DNA from: Desulfosporosinus youngiae DSM 17734 | GTDB lineage: Bacteria; Bacillota; Desulfitobacteriia; Desulfitobacteriales; Desulfitobacteriaceae | Reading direction: 5' to 3' | Assembly: GCF_000244895.1 (NCBI RefSeq) | Contig: NZ_CM001441.1 | Span: 4,616,198-4,680,197 of the forward strand | Length of the DNA: 64,000 nucleotides | Shown: in pieces, positions 54,001 to 62,874 of the stretch | How the letters are laid out: every line of letters starts with the position of its first letter | Position numbering within the stretch: position 1 is the stretch's first letter | The notes under the pieces: model-generated | The model's database searches: none | What the model was told of the DNA's origin: nothing | The model's input: only the letters and a program-made list of their open reading frames with translations | Position numbers and translations under genes: made by a program

Positions 54001-54672
54001 GAGGCTCTGTTCGGCCACTTGGGCTTGGGCAGCCAGAGGAGTCAGTTGTCCCTCAATTTCCTGCACAATATCTTCGATGCGTTGGAGATTCAAAGTCGTT
54101 GCATCCAAACGCTTTAGTGCCTCGCGTTTCCTGGATCGGAACTTAGTAATCCCCGCCGCCTCTTCAATTAGTGATCGGCGTTCTTCTGATTTCAAGGTTA
54201 AGATTTCCTCAACCCGCCCCTGCCCAATGATCGAAAACCCTTCTTTTCCGGCTCCCGTATCCATAAATAGTTCTTGAATATCTTTGAGCCGGCAAGCTGC
54301 CTTATTAATAAGATATTGACCTTCACCATCACGATAAACTCTGCGTGTAATCGTGACTTCCCGGAAATCCAATGGAAAAATCCCAGTGGTATTATCAAAA
54401 ATCAGGGAAACTTCAGCCATTCCAACCGGGCGGCGCTGGGTGCTGCCTGAAAAAATAACATCTTCCATCTTTGATCCCCGAAGGCTTTTGGCACTTTGCT
54501 CTCCTAAAACCCAGCGAACCGCATCGGCGATATTACTCTTTCCGCTCCCATTTGGACCAACAACCACGCTTAATCCCTGACCCAACTCTAATTTAACAGA
54601 ATCAGCGAACGACTTGAATCCCTGAATATGAATTCCCTTTAAAAAAACCGGGAAATTCTCAGGTCTAGTCAT
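51076..54672 (-). CDS. smc: Chromosome partition protein Smc
   Basis: Condensin ATPase that organises and segregates the chromosome. 1198 aa from the ATG at 54670-54672 (GGAGGGA upstream), overlapping the rnc stop by eight bases. N-terminal Walker A VVGPNGSGKSNIADAVRW, a coiled coil to about residue 500, the hinge (GTVVDLIAVEENYELAVEIALG, around 520-680), returning coil, then the C-motif LLSGGERALTAIAILFALLR and Walker B FCILDEIEASLDDAN. scpA and scpB are not in this window. The rnc-smc-ftsY order is standard. Confidence 0.97.
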   Translation of the reverse strand: MTRPENFPVFLKGIHIQGFKSFADSVKLELGQGLSVVVGPNGSGKSNIADAVRWVLGEQSAKSLRGSKMEDVIFSGSTQRRPVGMAEVSLIFDNTTGIFPLDFREVTITRRVYRDGEGQYLINKAACRLKDIQELFMDTGAGKEGFSIIGQGRVEEILTLKSEERRSLIEEAAGITKFRSRKREALKRLDATTLNLQRIEDIVQEIEGQLTPLAAQAQVAEQSLALSKEQKSLEIQAVVLDISEVKQKLTQAAQDLEILQGSAVEAQTALGIKETQSLKLKDELQQLEDKIQRKQEEVFLAEQTLNSLKHDQNLRQERFNYFDEQIERLSQEILADEHKINVLRERIKTLAAKQTILKRTVEESLHKVSAQEQKLAEARENTLAKDIERIKADLFQALTEQANCSNELTGTRHTLASLEQRIFHIEQEQQTKETERQSLVETGDHQKNELIKLAAQSQAAENEESALRAELDKLKPLRQEKALGLQKHKSRTDQARARLHALQSLEDSLEGYQRGVREVMLAKKKGINDCQGLCGTVVDLIAVEENYELAVEIALGAGMQNVVAENEQAAKRAIAYLKAHQLGRVTFLPLDVIQGYRMSVSPAVAKDSGYIGIAADLVTYDKVYRPAIEFLLGRIVVVTDMEAATRIARASGYKLRIVTLEGDQVYPGGSLSGGSIQRKGGNLLARSREIEALREALAQLEKDLAAKERECLAQDQHQTEIQESIERLALQLRNEQELQVKLKAQHENVLSQIRRLAGDLLGLGLRHEETTAEKNELLIRLASLTERMEIAEKTSVHLREEFNLREAEAKAVAEEIETYVETLTQEKIQLAKWEQELTQCLDQFAQERKEIRENELNLSEKKQKKVSIQEARRNLEEELDSLSQQLAQQSGVQETQQYALMECRRAREGLSSSVLELEQEIHTMRQGAHTLEQRLHANELRNVRWETECQAGLARLAEEFSLTWEEGMLYRTEENKAVLWKRVQVIKREIEELGPINQAAIEEYPKILKRREFMLTQQKDLVEANQTLRQLISELDKTMSERFIESFTAVNQAFQEVFKELFDGGHAELQLVEPERILETGVEIIAQPPGKRPQLLSLLSGGERALTAIAILFALLRVKPSPFCILDEIEASLDDANVQRFAQYIHRLSDSTQFIVVSHRKGTMESADVLYGITMEECGVSKLLSVKLDGRQKTPVAL

Positions 54673-55450
54673 CGCTCTCCCTCCTCCAATGATCCAGAAC
54701 TTGCTGAGCAGCATGTTGTTCGGCTTCTTTTTTGGTTCGTCCGGTACCCTTCCCCATAAGATCCCCTGCTACAAAGACTCCGGCTGTAAAGCATTTGTTG
54801 TGATCAGGACCTTCTTCCAAGAGGATCTGATAGCTGACTTCTTTTTCTTCCCGCTGTGCTTTTTCTTGAAGCACGGTTTTATAATCCCCGTAATTCCCTT
54901 TTGCCACTTCTTCGATGGCAGGTTTAAGTAATTCTAAAATAACTCTGCGGGCTTCTTGAAACCCATATTGTAAGTAAATCGCTCCGATAACCGCTTCCCA
55001 GGCATCCGCTAAAATAGAAGGCCGTTCACGGCCACCCGACACCAGTTCTCCCTTGCCCAATAATAATTCCTGCCCTAACTCTATTTCATGCGCCTTACGA
55101 GCCAGGGTCGTTTCGTTGACCACAGCCGCCCGCATCTTCGTAAGCTCCCCTTCAGGTCTTTCCGGGTAACTCAAATACAAATATTCGGCAACGACAAAAT
55201 CTAAGATTGCATCCCCCAAAAACTCTAAGCGTTGGTTATTTTCCTTGCCAAATTGAGGATTTTCAAACACATATGAAGGATGGGTCAAGGCCGTGGTAAA
55301 CAGCCGATTGGGCGGAATTCCCAACTCCAATCGTTTAGCTAACTTTACCCCTGGCTCAAGTTTTGGGGAAGTCAGGGCGTATTTTTTCCGCCCCGGCCTT
55401 CCTCCCGTTTTCTTCGGTTTCTCAGATACACTGGATTTTTTTTCGACCAT
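54665..55450 (-). CDS. rnc: Ribonuclease III
   Basis: Double-strand RNA endonuclease that processes rRNA. 261 aa. Catalytic signature NQRLEFLGDAILDFVVAEYL with the second acidic pair in DAWEAVIGAIYL; C-terminal dsRBD with DYKTVLQEKAQ and GRTKKEAEQHAAQQVLDHW. The first ~30 residues are a Lys/Ser/Pro-rich extension (VEKKSSVSEKPKKTGGRPGR) not found in the minimal enzyme. ATG with AAGGAGA upstream. Confidence 0.96.
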   Translation of the reverse strand: MVEKKSSVSEKPKKTGGRPGRKKYALTSPKLEPGVKLAKRLELGIPPNRLFTTALTHPSYVFENPQFGKENNQRLEFLGDAILDFVVAEYLYLSYPERPEGELTKMRAAVVNETTLARKAHEIELGQELLLGKGELVSGGRERPSILADAWEAVIGAIYLQYGFQEARRVILELLKPAIEEVAKGNYGDYKTVLQEKAQREEKEVSYQILLEEGPDHNKCFTAGVFVAGDLMGKGTGRTKKEAEQHAAQQVLDHWRRESDD

Positions 55451-55453
55451 AGT

Positions 55454-56704
55454 TTAGATCTCCTTATCTTTAGGCGATTTCTTCAGAACAATAGTGGCAT
55501 TATGCCCACCAAAACCTAATGAATTGGACATCGCGACATCTACGTCCTGCTTTCGTGCGCTGTTTGGGACATAGTCAAGATCGCATTCCAGGTCGGGCTC
55601 TCCATAATTCGTCGTAGGCGGGATGGCTCCCCGCTCAATAGCCAGCGCACAAATAACCGCCTCAATGGCTCCGGCAGCTCCCATTAAATGACCGGTCATA
55701 GATTTCGTCGAACTAATGGCCAGCTTCGGCGCATGATCGTTAAAAAGACGTTTTATGGCCTCTGTTTCCGTAACATCGTTAGGTCCGGTGCCCGTTCCGT
55801 GCGCATTAATATAATTAACCTCTTCCGGACTTACCCCTGCATCCTTTAAAGCAAGGCTCATGGCACGAATCGCACCTGCACCGCCTGGAACCGGAGTCGT
55901 AATATGATAAGCATCCGAGGTGCTTCCATAGCCGGCCAATTCAGCGTAAACGTGTGCACCACGTGCCTTGGCATGTTCCGCGGATTCAAGAACCAATACT
56001 CCCGCTCCTTCTCCCATGACAAAACCGCTCCGACGTTTATCAAAGGGTCGGCAGGCTTGTTCAAAAAGTTCCTTCTCGGTTGACATTGCCTTCATCGCGC
56101 AAAAACCGGCGAAAGCCAACTTAGTAATCGGAGCCTCTGTCCCGCCACAAAGCACAACGTCAGCTTCTCCGCGTTGAATCAATCTCAGAGCTTCACCGAT
56201 TGCGTTGGTTGCGGAAGCACAGGCCGTAACAATCGTGGTACTGGAACCCTGTAAGCCAAACTCAATGGATATGTGCCCTGCCGCCATATTGCTAATCAAC
56301 ATTGGCACAAAGAACGGGCTGATTCGGCTGCTCCCTTTGCTCATCAGTATTTCTTTTTGGTCCTCAAAGGAGATCACGCCGCCAATTCCACACCCCATGA
56401 CTGTTCCGATTCGTTCCTTATCTTCGTTCTCCAAATCCAGTTTTGCGTCTTGCACCGCCATCTTCGCGGCTGCAATAGCAAATTGAGCAAAGCGGTCCAT
56501 ATGACGGCTTTCCTTTTTGCTAACCCAATCTGTCGGTTCGAAGTCTTTGACCTCAGCCGCAACCTTCGTGGGTAAATCTGACGTATCAAAACGTGTCAAG
56601 AGCCCAATTCCGGATTTTCCTTCCATTAAATTATTCCAGAATTTTTCCAGGTCATTTCCCAAAGGAGAGATCACGCCCATCCCCGTTATAACTGCTTGAT
56701 GCAC
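55454..56704 (-). CDS. fabF: 3-oxoacyl-ACP synthase II (KAS II)
   Basis: Elongating condensing enzyme of type II fatty acid synthesis. 416 aa. Catalytic triad: Cys162 in VTACASATNAIG, His in NAHGTGTGPND and His in KSMTGHLMGAAG. GTG start with AGGAGG upstream. It follows the FabK-like gene by three bases; rnc is next. Confidence 0.96.
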   Translation of the reverse strand: MHQAVITGMGVISPLGNDLEKFWNNLMEGKSGIGLLTRFDTSDLPTKVAAEVKDFEPTDWVSKKESRHMDRFAQFAIAAAKMAVQDAKLDLENEDKERIGTVMGCGIGGVISFEDQKEILMSKGSSRISPFFVPMLISNMAAGHISIEFGLQGSSTTIVTACASATNAIGEALRLIQRGEADVVLCGGTEAPITKLAFAGFCAMKAMSTEKELFEQACRPFDKRRSGFVMGEGAGVLVLESAEHAKARGAHVYAELAGYGSTSDAYHITTPVPGGAGAIRAMSLALKDAGVSPEEVNYINAHGTGTGPNDVTETEAIKRLFNDHAPKLAISSTKSMTGHLMGAAGAIEAVICALAIERGAIPPTTNYGEPDLECDLDYVPNSARKQDVDVAMSNSLGFGGHNATIVLKKSPKDKEI

Positions 56705-56707
56705 ACT

Positions 56708-57661
56708 TTATTCCTCCTTAGCGCTGAGTATTCCTTCTTTAATATCTTCAAAAATCTTATGCACAGACAAAACATCTTTAATTTTATGGACTTTTGCGCC
56801 GGAAAAGATAAGTCCCTCCTGAACATTCCCTTGCTGAGCCATAATTAACCGGCTCATAATGCAAAAGTTCCCCTCACAGTGTTTGAGACAACCCTCACAG
56901 GAGGTAGGGGTGACGTCCGCCTTTTCATCAAGGGCCCGTGTGAAGGGGTTGCGGATTCCCCGGCCCGGCAACCCTACCGGACTATGCACAAACACGATGT
57001 CCTCTTCGGTAGCCTTTAACATTTCCGCTTTCCAGGCGGGAGCTGCACTGCTCTCTTCACTGAGTGCAAACCGGGTTCCCATTTGTACCCCTGCCGCACC
57101 TTTCTTCAACATTTCTGCTACACCTTGTCCATCCACAACTCCTCCGGCGCCAATGACAGGGATATTGACCGCTGCCACGACTTCCGGAAGAATATCGTGT
57201 ATAGAACGGTCTGTCCCTAAATGTCCTCCAGCCTCTACCCCTTCCACGATCACAGCGGCAGCACCTAGCTTTTGGGATAGTTTTGCCAGTTTTGCTGATG
57301 ACACAATGGGCACGACCGGAATGCCCTTTTCTTTACCCCAGGTAAACATATCCCTGGAAAAGCCGGCTCCCGAAACTAAAAGATCAATTTTCTCTTCAAA
57401 GGCGGCGTGAACCAATTGGGCAAATTCACGGACAGCAAACATGATGTTTACCCCAATGATCCCTTTGGTACGTCGTCTTGCCTCACGAATTTCAGCTTTC
57501 AGCTCCTCTGCCGACAGACCGCTGCCGGCAATTATGCCAATCCCCCCCTCTTCAGCTACCGCTGCAGCGAGAGGAGCCATGGATATCCTTACGGCCATTC
57601 CTCCTTGAATAATTGGAATCTTAGCCACTAAATTTGCAATACGAAGGTCGGGTATTTTCAC
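56708..57661 (-). CDS. FabK/nitronate monooxygenase-family FMN enzyme with a C-terminal Cys motif
   Basis: 317 aa FMN TIM-barrel. FMN-binding motifs: IIQGGMAVRISMAPLAAAV, AGGHLGTD, GAGGVVDGQGVAEML and GVQMGTRF. Unlike the enoyl reductase at 59.9 kb it carries CEGCLKHCEGNFC near the C-terminus, a four-Cys motif that suggests metal or cluster binding. It could be a second enoyl-ACP reductase, or a nitronate monooxygenase-like enzyme doing another job in the fab cluster. GTG with AGGAGGAAA upstream. Confidence 0.75.
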   Translation of the reverse strand: MKIPDLRIANLVAKIPIIQGGMAVRISMAPLAAAVAEEGGIGIIAGSGLSAEELKAEIREARRRTKGIIGVNIMFAVREFAQLVHAAFEEKIDLLVSGAGFSRDMFTWGKEKGIPVVPIVSSAKLAKLSQKLGAAAVIVEGVEAGGHLGTDRSIHDILPEVVAAVNIPVIGAGGVVDGQGVAEMLKKGAAGVQMGTRFALSEESSAAPAWKAEMLKATEEDIVFVHSPVGLPGRGIRNPFTRALDEKADVTPTSCEGCLKHCEGNFCIMSRLIMAQQGNVQEGLIFSGAKVHKIKDVLSVHKIFEDIKEGILSAKEE

Positions 57662-57731
57662 GATCTTTCCTCCTGTTCGACTTCTACCCTTGTCAGTTCT
57701 GATATCTATTTAAACTTCCCCAACACGATAT

Positions 57732-57759
57732 TCTTGGTTCGATATTCATCCTTCGAAAT
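57732..57759. repeat. 7-bp periodic array upstream of the FabK-like gene
   Basis: Four degenerate units of seven bases (two with TCGA, two with TCTT/TCAT). Lies in the 271-bp gap after acpP. Confidence 0.5.
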
Positions 57760-57891
57760 ACTAATATTACACCAGAATATCTGTATCCAACTTAATCTTT
57801 AAAACTAACCTAAGATCAGACGACTAATTCAACATAGTTAAAAATCTTATCTCAAGGTTATCTTTTTTGGATAAAGGAGAAAGAAACACTC

Positions 57892-57922
57892 TTAAAAGAA
57901 AGTCCCGCATTGAATACGGGAC
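57892..57922 (-). terminator. Intrinsic terminator after acpP
   Basis: GTCCCG/CGGGAC stem (57902-57922) with a 9-nt loop, followed on the minus strand by TTTCTTTT. It separates fapR...acpP from the FabK-like gene and fabF. Confidence 0.75.
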
Positions 57923-57932
57923 CTTTTTGTGT

Positions 57933-58160
57933 TTATTTGTTTTCCGTGATGTAGTTTACTGCGTCTCCGACCGTTCGAATCTTTTCGGCTTCCTCATCCG
58001 GAATATCCAAGTCGAATGCCTCTTCCAGGGCCATAATCAATTCTACGATATCCAAAGAATCTGCATTTAGCTCTTCAAAGGAGGTTTCCGGGGTAATAGT
58101 GGCTTCATCTACCCCTAATTGTTCGACGACGATAGCTTTCACTTTTTCAAAAACTCCCAT
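57933..58160 (-). CDS. acpP: Acyl carrier protein
   Basis: Carries growing acyl chains on phosphopantetheine attached to Ser35 in [16 protein letters not shown]. 75 aa, highly acidic, standard length. ATG; ribosome site GAGGTGAAG ten bases away. Last gene before the terminator. Confidence 0.97.
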   Translation of the reverse strand: MGVFEKVKAIVVEQLGVDEATITPETSFEELNADSLDIVELIMALEEAFDLDIPDEEAEKIRTVGDAVNYITENK

Positions 58161-58204
58161 GCTGTTTCTTCACCTCCTCTCAAAAATACAAGATTTAATC
58201 ATCA

Positions 58205-58948
58205 TTACATTTCCATACCCCCATCAACACTTAGGGTTTGTCCTGTTATATAAGATGCTTCCGGGGAAACAAGGAACCGCACAACCTTGGCAACATCTTC
58301 AGGATTCCCTATACGGCCGAGAGGAATAGCCCGCAAAATTTCAGTTTGTGTCCCTTCTGCTAATGCCTCCGTCATATCTGTAGAAATATACCCCGGCGCA
58401 ACCGCATTGACCCGAATTCCACGGGAGGCGAATTCTTTGGCAACCGACTTCGTAAATCCAATAATTCCGGCTTTAGCTGCGGCATAATTGGCTTGCCCTG
58501 CATTTCCGGAAAGGCCCACAACTGAAGAAATATTAACAATCGCGCCTGAGCGCTGTTTAAGCATCCCTTTGCTCACAGCCTTGGTACAAAGGAAAACCCC
58601 TTTGAGATTGGTTGCCATGACCGCATCCCAATCAGCTTCCTTCATGCGAAGGAGCAGGGTATCGCGAGTAATCCCGGCATTGTTGACAAGAATATCAATC
58701 CTGCCAAAATGCTCCAGAGTTGTTCGTACCAAGCGATCGACATCAGCCTGTTGGCTGACATCGGCCTGCACAACCAAGCCTTCTCCGCCAGCTCCTCGGA
58801 TCATCTCAAGAGTTTCCTCGGCTTTATCAGGGCGGCCGGCATAATTGACAACCACCTTTGCACCCGAGGCTGCTAATTCTAAAGCTATGGCTCGGCCTAT
58901 TCCCCGTCCACTCCCTGTAACAATGGCCACTCTATCTTTCAGCATCAT
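58205..58948 (-). CDS. fabG: 3-oxoacyl-ACP reductase
   Basis: NADPH-dependent reductase, short-chain dehydrogenase fold. 247 aa. TGSGRGIGRAIA (cofactor), NNAGI, NISSVVGLSG and the catalytic YAAAKAG (Tyr near 154, Lys near 158). Starts at either of two adjacent ATG codons (58943-58948), GGAGAG upstream; the first overlaps nothing but follows fabD's stop by one base. Confidence 0.96.
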   Translation of the reverse strand: MMLKDRVAIVTGSGRGIGRAIALELAASGAKVVVNYAGRPDKAEETLEMIRGAGGEGLVVQADVSQQADVDRLVRTTLEHFGRIDILVNNAGITRDTLLLRMKEADWDAVMATNLKGVFLCTKAVSKGMLKQRSGAIVNISSVVGLSGNAGQANYAAAKAGIIGFTKSVAKEFASRGIRVNAVAPGYISTDMTEALAEGTQTEILRAIPLGRIGNPEDVAKVVRFLVSPEASYITGQTLSVDGGMEM

Positions 58949-58949
58949 T

Positions 58950-59888
58950 TTAACGACTCTCCTTCAAATATGCAAGTGACTTTTCCAAAGACGCCTTATC
59001 TTCTACGCGGAGGAGGCTGGCATGGGGAGCTATTTTCTTAACTAAACCGGTTAAGACCTTCCCGGGTCCGCACTCAACGAAGGTATCCACACCTAGTTCG
59101 AGAAGATGACGAACAGACTGTTCCCAGAGAACTGCATTACTGACTTGATCGACCAAAGCTTGAACCGTTCGTTCTGAGGAGCTGACCTCTTTTCCGTCAA
59201 CGTTGGCAATCACAGGACAACGCGGAGTTTGCCACAAGACTCTCTCTAAAACCTGGCGCAGCTCTTCTCCCATTTTCTCCATCAGACTGGAGTGAAAGGG
59301 CCCGCTCACCATAAGAGGAACTGCACGTTTTGCCCCTAATTTTTTGGCTTCTTCTATCGCACGATCTACAGCACGTTTTTCACCGGAAATAACCACTTGT
59401 CCCGGACAATTATAATTTGCCGGGGCTACGATACCTTGCCCGGATGCTTGACGACAAGCTTCTTCCACCAGATCCATTGAGAGTCCAAGGATCGCAGCCA
59501 TCCCGCCCTCACCGTTGGGAACTGCTCCTTCCATAAGCTCTCCCCGGGATCTTACCACGCGTAAAGCCTCTGCGAAATCAAGACTGCCTGCGGCTACATG
59601 GGCAGAATATTCCCCCAGGCTATGCCCGGCAACATAATCCGCTTCAATCCCAGCATCCCTGAGCTGCTGCCAAGCCACTACACTGACCAGCAAGATGGCC
59701 GGCTGGGTATTTACTGTCTTTTGAAGTTCTTCTGCCGGCCCCTCTTCGATCAACGAGATAAATTCGCTTCCCAGGATCTCACGTGCTGTCTCCCGAGTTC
59801 TTTCTCCACTGGGAGTCTGAAAAAGTTCTTTTCCCATTCCCACATACTGAGATCCCTGACCTGGAAAAACAAAAGCAAGTTTAGCCAA
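58950..59888 (-). CDS. fabD: Malonyl-CoA:ACP transacylase
   Basis: Loads malonate onto ACP. 312 aa. FVFPGQGSQYVGMGKEL, nucleophile Ser90 in VAGHSLGEYSA, and catalytic His in VSGPFHSSLM. TTG start with AGGAGGG seven bases upstream; begins two bases after the fabK stop. Confidence 0.96.
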   Translation of the reverse strand: MAKLAFVFPGQGSQYVGMGKELFQTPSGERTRETAREILGSEFISLIEEGPAEELQKTVNTQPAILLVSVVAWQQLRDAGIEADYVAGHSLGEYSAHVAAGSLDFAEALRVVRSRGELMEGAVPNGEGGMAAILGLSMDLVEEACRQASGQGIVAPANYNCPGQVVISGEKRAVDRAIEEAKKLGAKRAVPLMVSGPFHSSLMEKMGEELRQVLERVLWQTPRCPVIANVDGKEVSSSERTVQALVDQVSNAVLWEQSVRHLLELGVDTFVECGPGKVLTGLVKKIAPHASLLRVEDKASLEKSLAYLKESR

Positions 59889-59890
59889 GC

Positions 59891-60847
59891 TTAGGCCCTC
59901 CTATCCCTAAACCGTGCAGAGAGACGCTCATATTCCCGTTCTGCGGATTGCATAATGTCCTTTATTATCCGGGCTGCAGGTTCAATACAATTAACTGCTC
60001 CAGCCACTTGACCCGCCATAATCGAACCATTTTCAGTATCCCCTTCTACCATGGCTAAGCGCAATTTTCCAACACCCATTTTCTCAAGTTCCTCAGCCGC
60101 CATCCCTTCCCGCTCATATTGATCCATTTCACGGGTAAAGCGATTATCTAAACAGCGAACGGGATGACCCGTTGAACGTCCTGTGATGACAGTTGAGCGG
60201 TCTTTAGCTTTAAGAATTCTATCTTTAATGAGCGGAGAAATTGTACATTCTTCCGCACACATAAAACGTGTACCTATTTGTACTCCTTCAGCTCCCAGGG
60301 CTAACGCTGCCACCAGCCCCCGGCCATCCACGATTCCTCCGGCTGCAATCACCGGGATGTTCACTGCATCAACTACTTGAGGAACGAGGGGTAAGGTTCC
60401 GATTTCACCGATATGCCCGCCCGACTCCATTCCTTCCGCAATGAGCGCATCAACCCCGGCCTTTTCCAGGCGTTTGGCCAGAGCAACCGAGGCCACCACC
60501 GGTATCACCTTAGTTCCGATTTCTTTAAGCTTCGGCACATATTTCCCGGGATTTCCGGCCCCAGTTGTGATTACAGGCACACGTTCCTCAAGAATCACCT
60601 GCATGACTTCCTCAACAAACGGGGACATGAGCATGACATTAACTCCAAATGGCTTTTTTGTGATCGCTTTGACCTTGTGGATTTCTTGACGCAGCCAATC
60701 TGCCGGAGCTTGTCCTGAACCGATAATTCCTAATCCTCCGCTATCCGAGACCGCCGCCACCAATTCCCCCGTTGAAACCCAAGCCATACCACCTTGGAAA
60801 ATAGGGTATTCAATTCCTATCAAGTCACATATTCTCGTTTTAATCAT
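59891..60847 (-). CDS. fabK: Enoyl-ACP reductase II (FabK)
   Basis: FMN- and NADH-dependent enoyl-ACP reductase typical of Clostridia and streptococci; it replaces FabI and makes the pathway resistant to triclosan. 318 aa: YPIFQGGMAWVSTGELVAAV, ESGGHIGEIGTLPLVPQV, IAAGGIVDGRGLVAALALGAEGVQIGTRF (around residues 172-200). ATG overlaps the fabH stop by eight bases. Confidence 0.92.
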   Translation of the reverse strand: MIKTRICDLIGIEYPIFQGGMAWVSTGELVAAVSDSGGLGIIGSGQAPADWLRQEIHKVKAITKKPFGVNVMLMSPFVEEVMQVILEERVPVITTGAGNPGKYVPKLKEIGTKVIPVVASVALAKRLEKAGVDALIAEGMESGGHIGEIGTLPLVPQVVDAVNIPVIAAGGIVDGRGLVAALALGAEGVQIGTRFMCAEECTISPLIKDRILKAKDRSTVITGRSTGHPVRCLDNRFTREMDQYEREGMAAEELEKMGVGKLRLAMVEGDTENGSIMAGQVAGAVNCIEPAARIIKDIMQSAEREYERLSARFRDRRA

Positions 60848-61853
60848 CCATTTTTCCCACTTTCGTCCATTTCAAAACACATGCTCCCCAAGTTAATCCC
60901 GTACCAAATCCAACCATCACGATAATATCCCCCTCATTTATACGTCCGGCTTTGAACGTCTCATCTAAAGCGACTGGAATAGACGCGGCGGACATATTGC
61001 CATACTTGTCTAAGTTTACAATCACTTTATCCGGAGAAATACGAAGTCTCTTAACAGCTGCATCAACGATTCGAATATTGGCCTGATGTGGGATTAGAAG
61101 ATCCACATCGTCTTTTGACAAACCGGCCTTCTCCAGAACTTTGACTGAAACATCTCCCATAACCCGGACCGCGAATTTATACACTTCCTTCCCTTCCATC
61201 TGAAGGGTATGCAGGTTTTTCTCAACCGTCTCCAAACTTGCCGGATATTTTGACCCCCCGGCCGGCTGACTGAGCAAAGAACCACCGGAACCATCGGAGC
61301 CTAATTCGAAACTTAAAAACCCGAAACCATCTTTCACCGGCTGCAAAACTGCCGCCCCGGCCCCATCCCCAAACAGGATACAAGTTGAGCGGTCTTGCCA
61401 ATTAAGGACCTTGCTTAAGGTTTCTCCGCCGATAACGAGCACGGTTTTGTACAAACCTGTCGCAACAAACTGACTGCCGGTCACCACTCCATAAATAAAA
61501 CCGGTGCACCCCGCTTCTAAATCAAAAGCCCCTGCATTTCTGGCCCCTAAGCGGTCAGCCACGAGACAAGCAGTTGCCGGGAAGGCGTAATCCGGTGTTA
61601 TGGTGGCAACAATAACCAGATCGACCTCTTCAGGAGAGATCTGAGCATCTTCTAAGGCCTTTAATCCTGCTTGGTAACATAATTCCGAGACAGGCATGTC
61701 CTTAGGGACAATATGACGCTGCCTGATTCCGGTACGCGAAATTATCCATTCATCATTGGTGTCCAAAAATTGTTCCATATCCTTATTGGTCATAATGTTT
61801 TCCGGAACGTATGACCCTATTCCCACAATACCCACACTACGCACACTAGGCAT
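60840..61853 (-). CDS. fabH: 3-oxoacyl-ACP synthase III (KAS III)
   Basis: Starts chain synthesis from acyl-CoA and malonyl-ACP; primer choice (branched or straight) sets the membrane lipid type. 337 aa. Catalytic Cys116 in DLEAGCTGFIYG, His in LIPHQANIRI, Asn in NLDKYGNMSAASIP. ATG with GAGGACTG upstream. Between plsX and fabK. Confidence 0.96.
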   Translation of the reverse strand: MPSVRSVGIVGIGSYVPENIMTNKDMEQFLDTNDEWIISRTGIRQRHIVPKDMPVSELCYQAGLKALEDAQISPEEVDLVIVATITPDYAFPATACLVADRLGARNAGAFDLEAGCTGFIYGVVTGSQFVATGLYKTVLVIGGETLSKVLNWQDRSTCILFGDGAGAAVLQPVKDGFGFLSFELGSDGSGGSLLSQPAGGSKYPASLETVEKNLHTLQMEGKEVYKFAVRVMGDVSVKVLEKAGLSKDDVDLLIPHQANIRIVDAAVKRLRISPDKVIVNLDKYGNMSAASIPVALDETFKAGRINEGDIIVMVGFGTGLTWGACVLKWTKVGKMDD

Positions 61854-61890
61854 TTGTCGCAGTCCTCTTTTCTAACTAAGTTAACAAACT

Positions 61891-62874
61891 TTACTTAAGC
61901 AGATCCTGTCGAATCTGATCGATCAAACGCACTTGCACACATTCCCGGGCTACCCGGATCGCATTCAAAATCGCCTTGGATTTTGAACTTCCATGACAAA
62001 TGATGCTGATTCCATTAACTCCAAGCAATGGCGCTCCACCATATTCTGCATAGTCCATCATTCGGGCAATCTCTTTTAAACCCGGTTTGATAGCCAGGGC
62101 ACCCAGCTTACGAACCATGTTTGAAGTAATCTTTTCCTTAATCTGGTCAAACAATACTCCAGCCAGTCCTTCGGCGGTTTTCAGAAGAATATTTCCCGCA
62201 AAACCGTCGCAAACAACCACATCGGCACGTCCATAGGGAACATCACGGCCCTCCACGTTGCCGATAAAATTAATCGGAGCTTCCTTCAGCAAAGGATAAG
62301 CCTTTTGGGTCAGTTCATTTCCTTTACCTTCTTCACTTCCTACGTTCAGCAGGCCTACGCGAGGATTGGAAATCCCTAAGATCTTGGTTGCATAGATACT
62401 GCCCATTAGCGCATACTGACAAAGCTGTGCGGGCGTGGCATCCATGTTTGCTCCTACATCAAGAATAAGTTTTCCGCCTTCTGAGGTTGGCAGGATGGTA
62501 ACAATCGCCGGACGTTCAATTCCCTTGATCCGCCCTAATCCTAAAAGTGCTGCCGCCATTTGGGCTCCGGTACTTCCGGCACTTACAACAGCATCAGCCT
62601 CTCCTTGCTTTACTAATCTGGTTGCCACGACTATGGAGGAATCCTTCTTTTTACGCACCGCATTGGCTGGATGTTCGTCCATCTCTATAACCTCAGACGC
62701 TTCAAAGATTGACACGTTTTTAGGCAGCGATCCGGCTAAAAAGGGTTCAATCCGTTCTTTACGCCCTACCAGTATGAGCTGAACATCCGGACTCGTTTCC
62801 GCAGACATCAGCGTCCCTTTGATGATCTCCTCCGGAGCAAAATCCCCGCCCATTGCATCCACTGCAATTCTCAT
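61891..62874 (-). CDS. plsX: Phosphate acyltransferase PlsX
   Basis: Makes acyl-phosphate from acyl-ACP for the PlsY step of phosphatidic acid synthesis. 327 aa: RIAVDAMGGDFAPEEIIKG, SAGSTGAQMAAALLGLGRI, DVGANMDATP and YGGAPLLGVNGISIICHG. The ATG follows the fapR TAG with no gap. The product flows to cdsA at the other end of this window. Confidence 0.96.
   Translation of the reverse strand: MRIAVDAMGGDFAPEEIIKGTLMSAETSPDVQLILVGRKERIEPFLAGSLPKNVSIFEASEVIEMDEHPANAVRKKKDSSIVVATRLVKQGEADAVVSAGSTGAQMAAALLGLGRIKGIERPAIVTILPTSEGGKLILDVGANMDATPAQLCQYALMGSIYATKILGISNPRVGLLNVGSEEGKGNELTQKAYPLLKEAPINFIGNVEGRDVPYGRADVVVCDGFAGNILLKTAEGLAGVLFDQIKEKITSNMVRKLGALAIKPGLKEIARMMDYAEYGGAPLLGVNGISIICHGSSKSKAILNAIRVARECVQVRLIDQIRQDLLK

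Noticed and set aside
56859-57410. 183-aa plus-strand frame over the FabK-like gene
   Set aside because: Antisense shadow caused by biased third positions; Ser/Pro/Thr-rich composition typical of such shadows.
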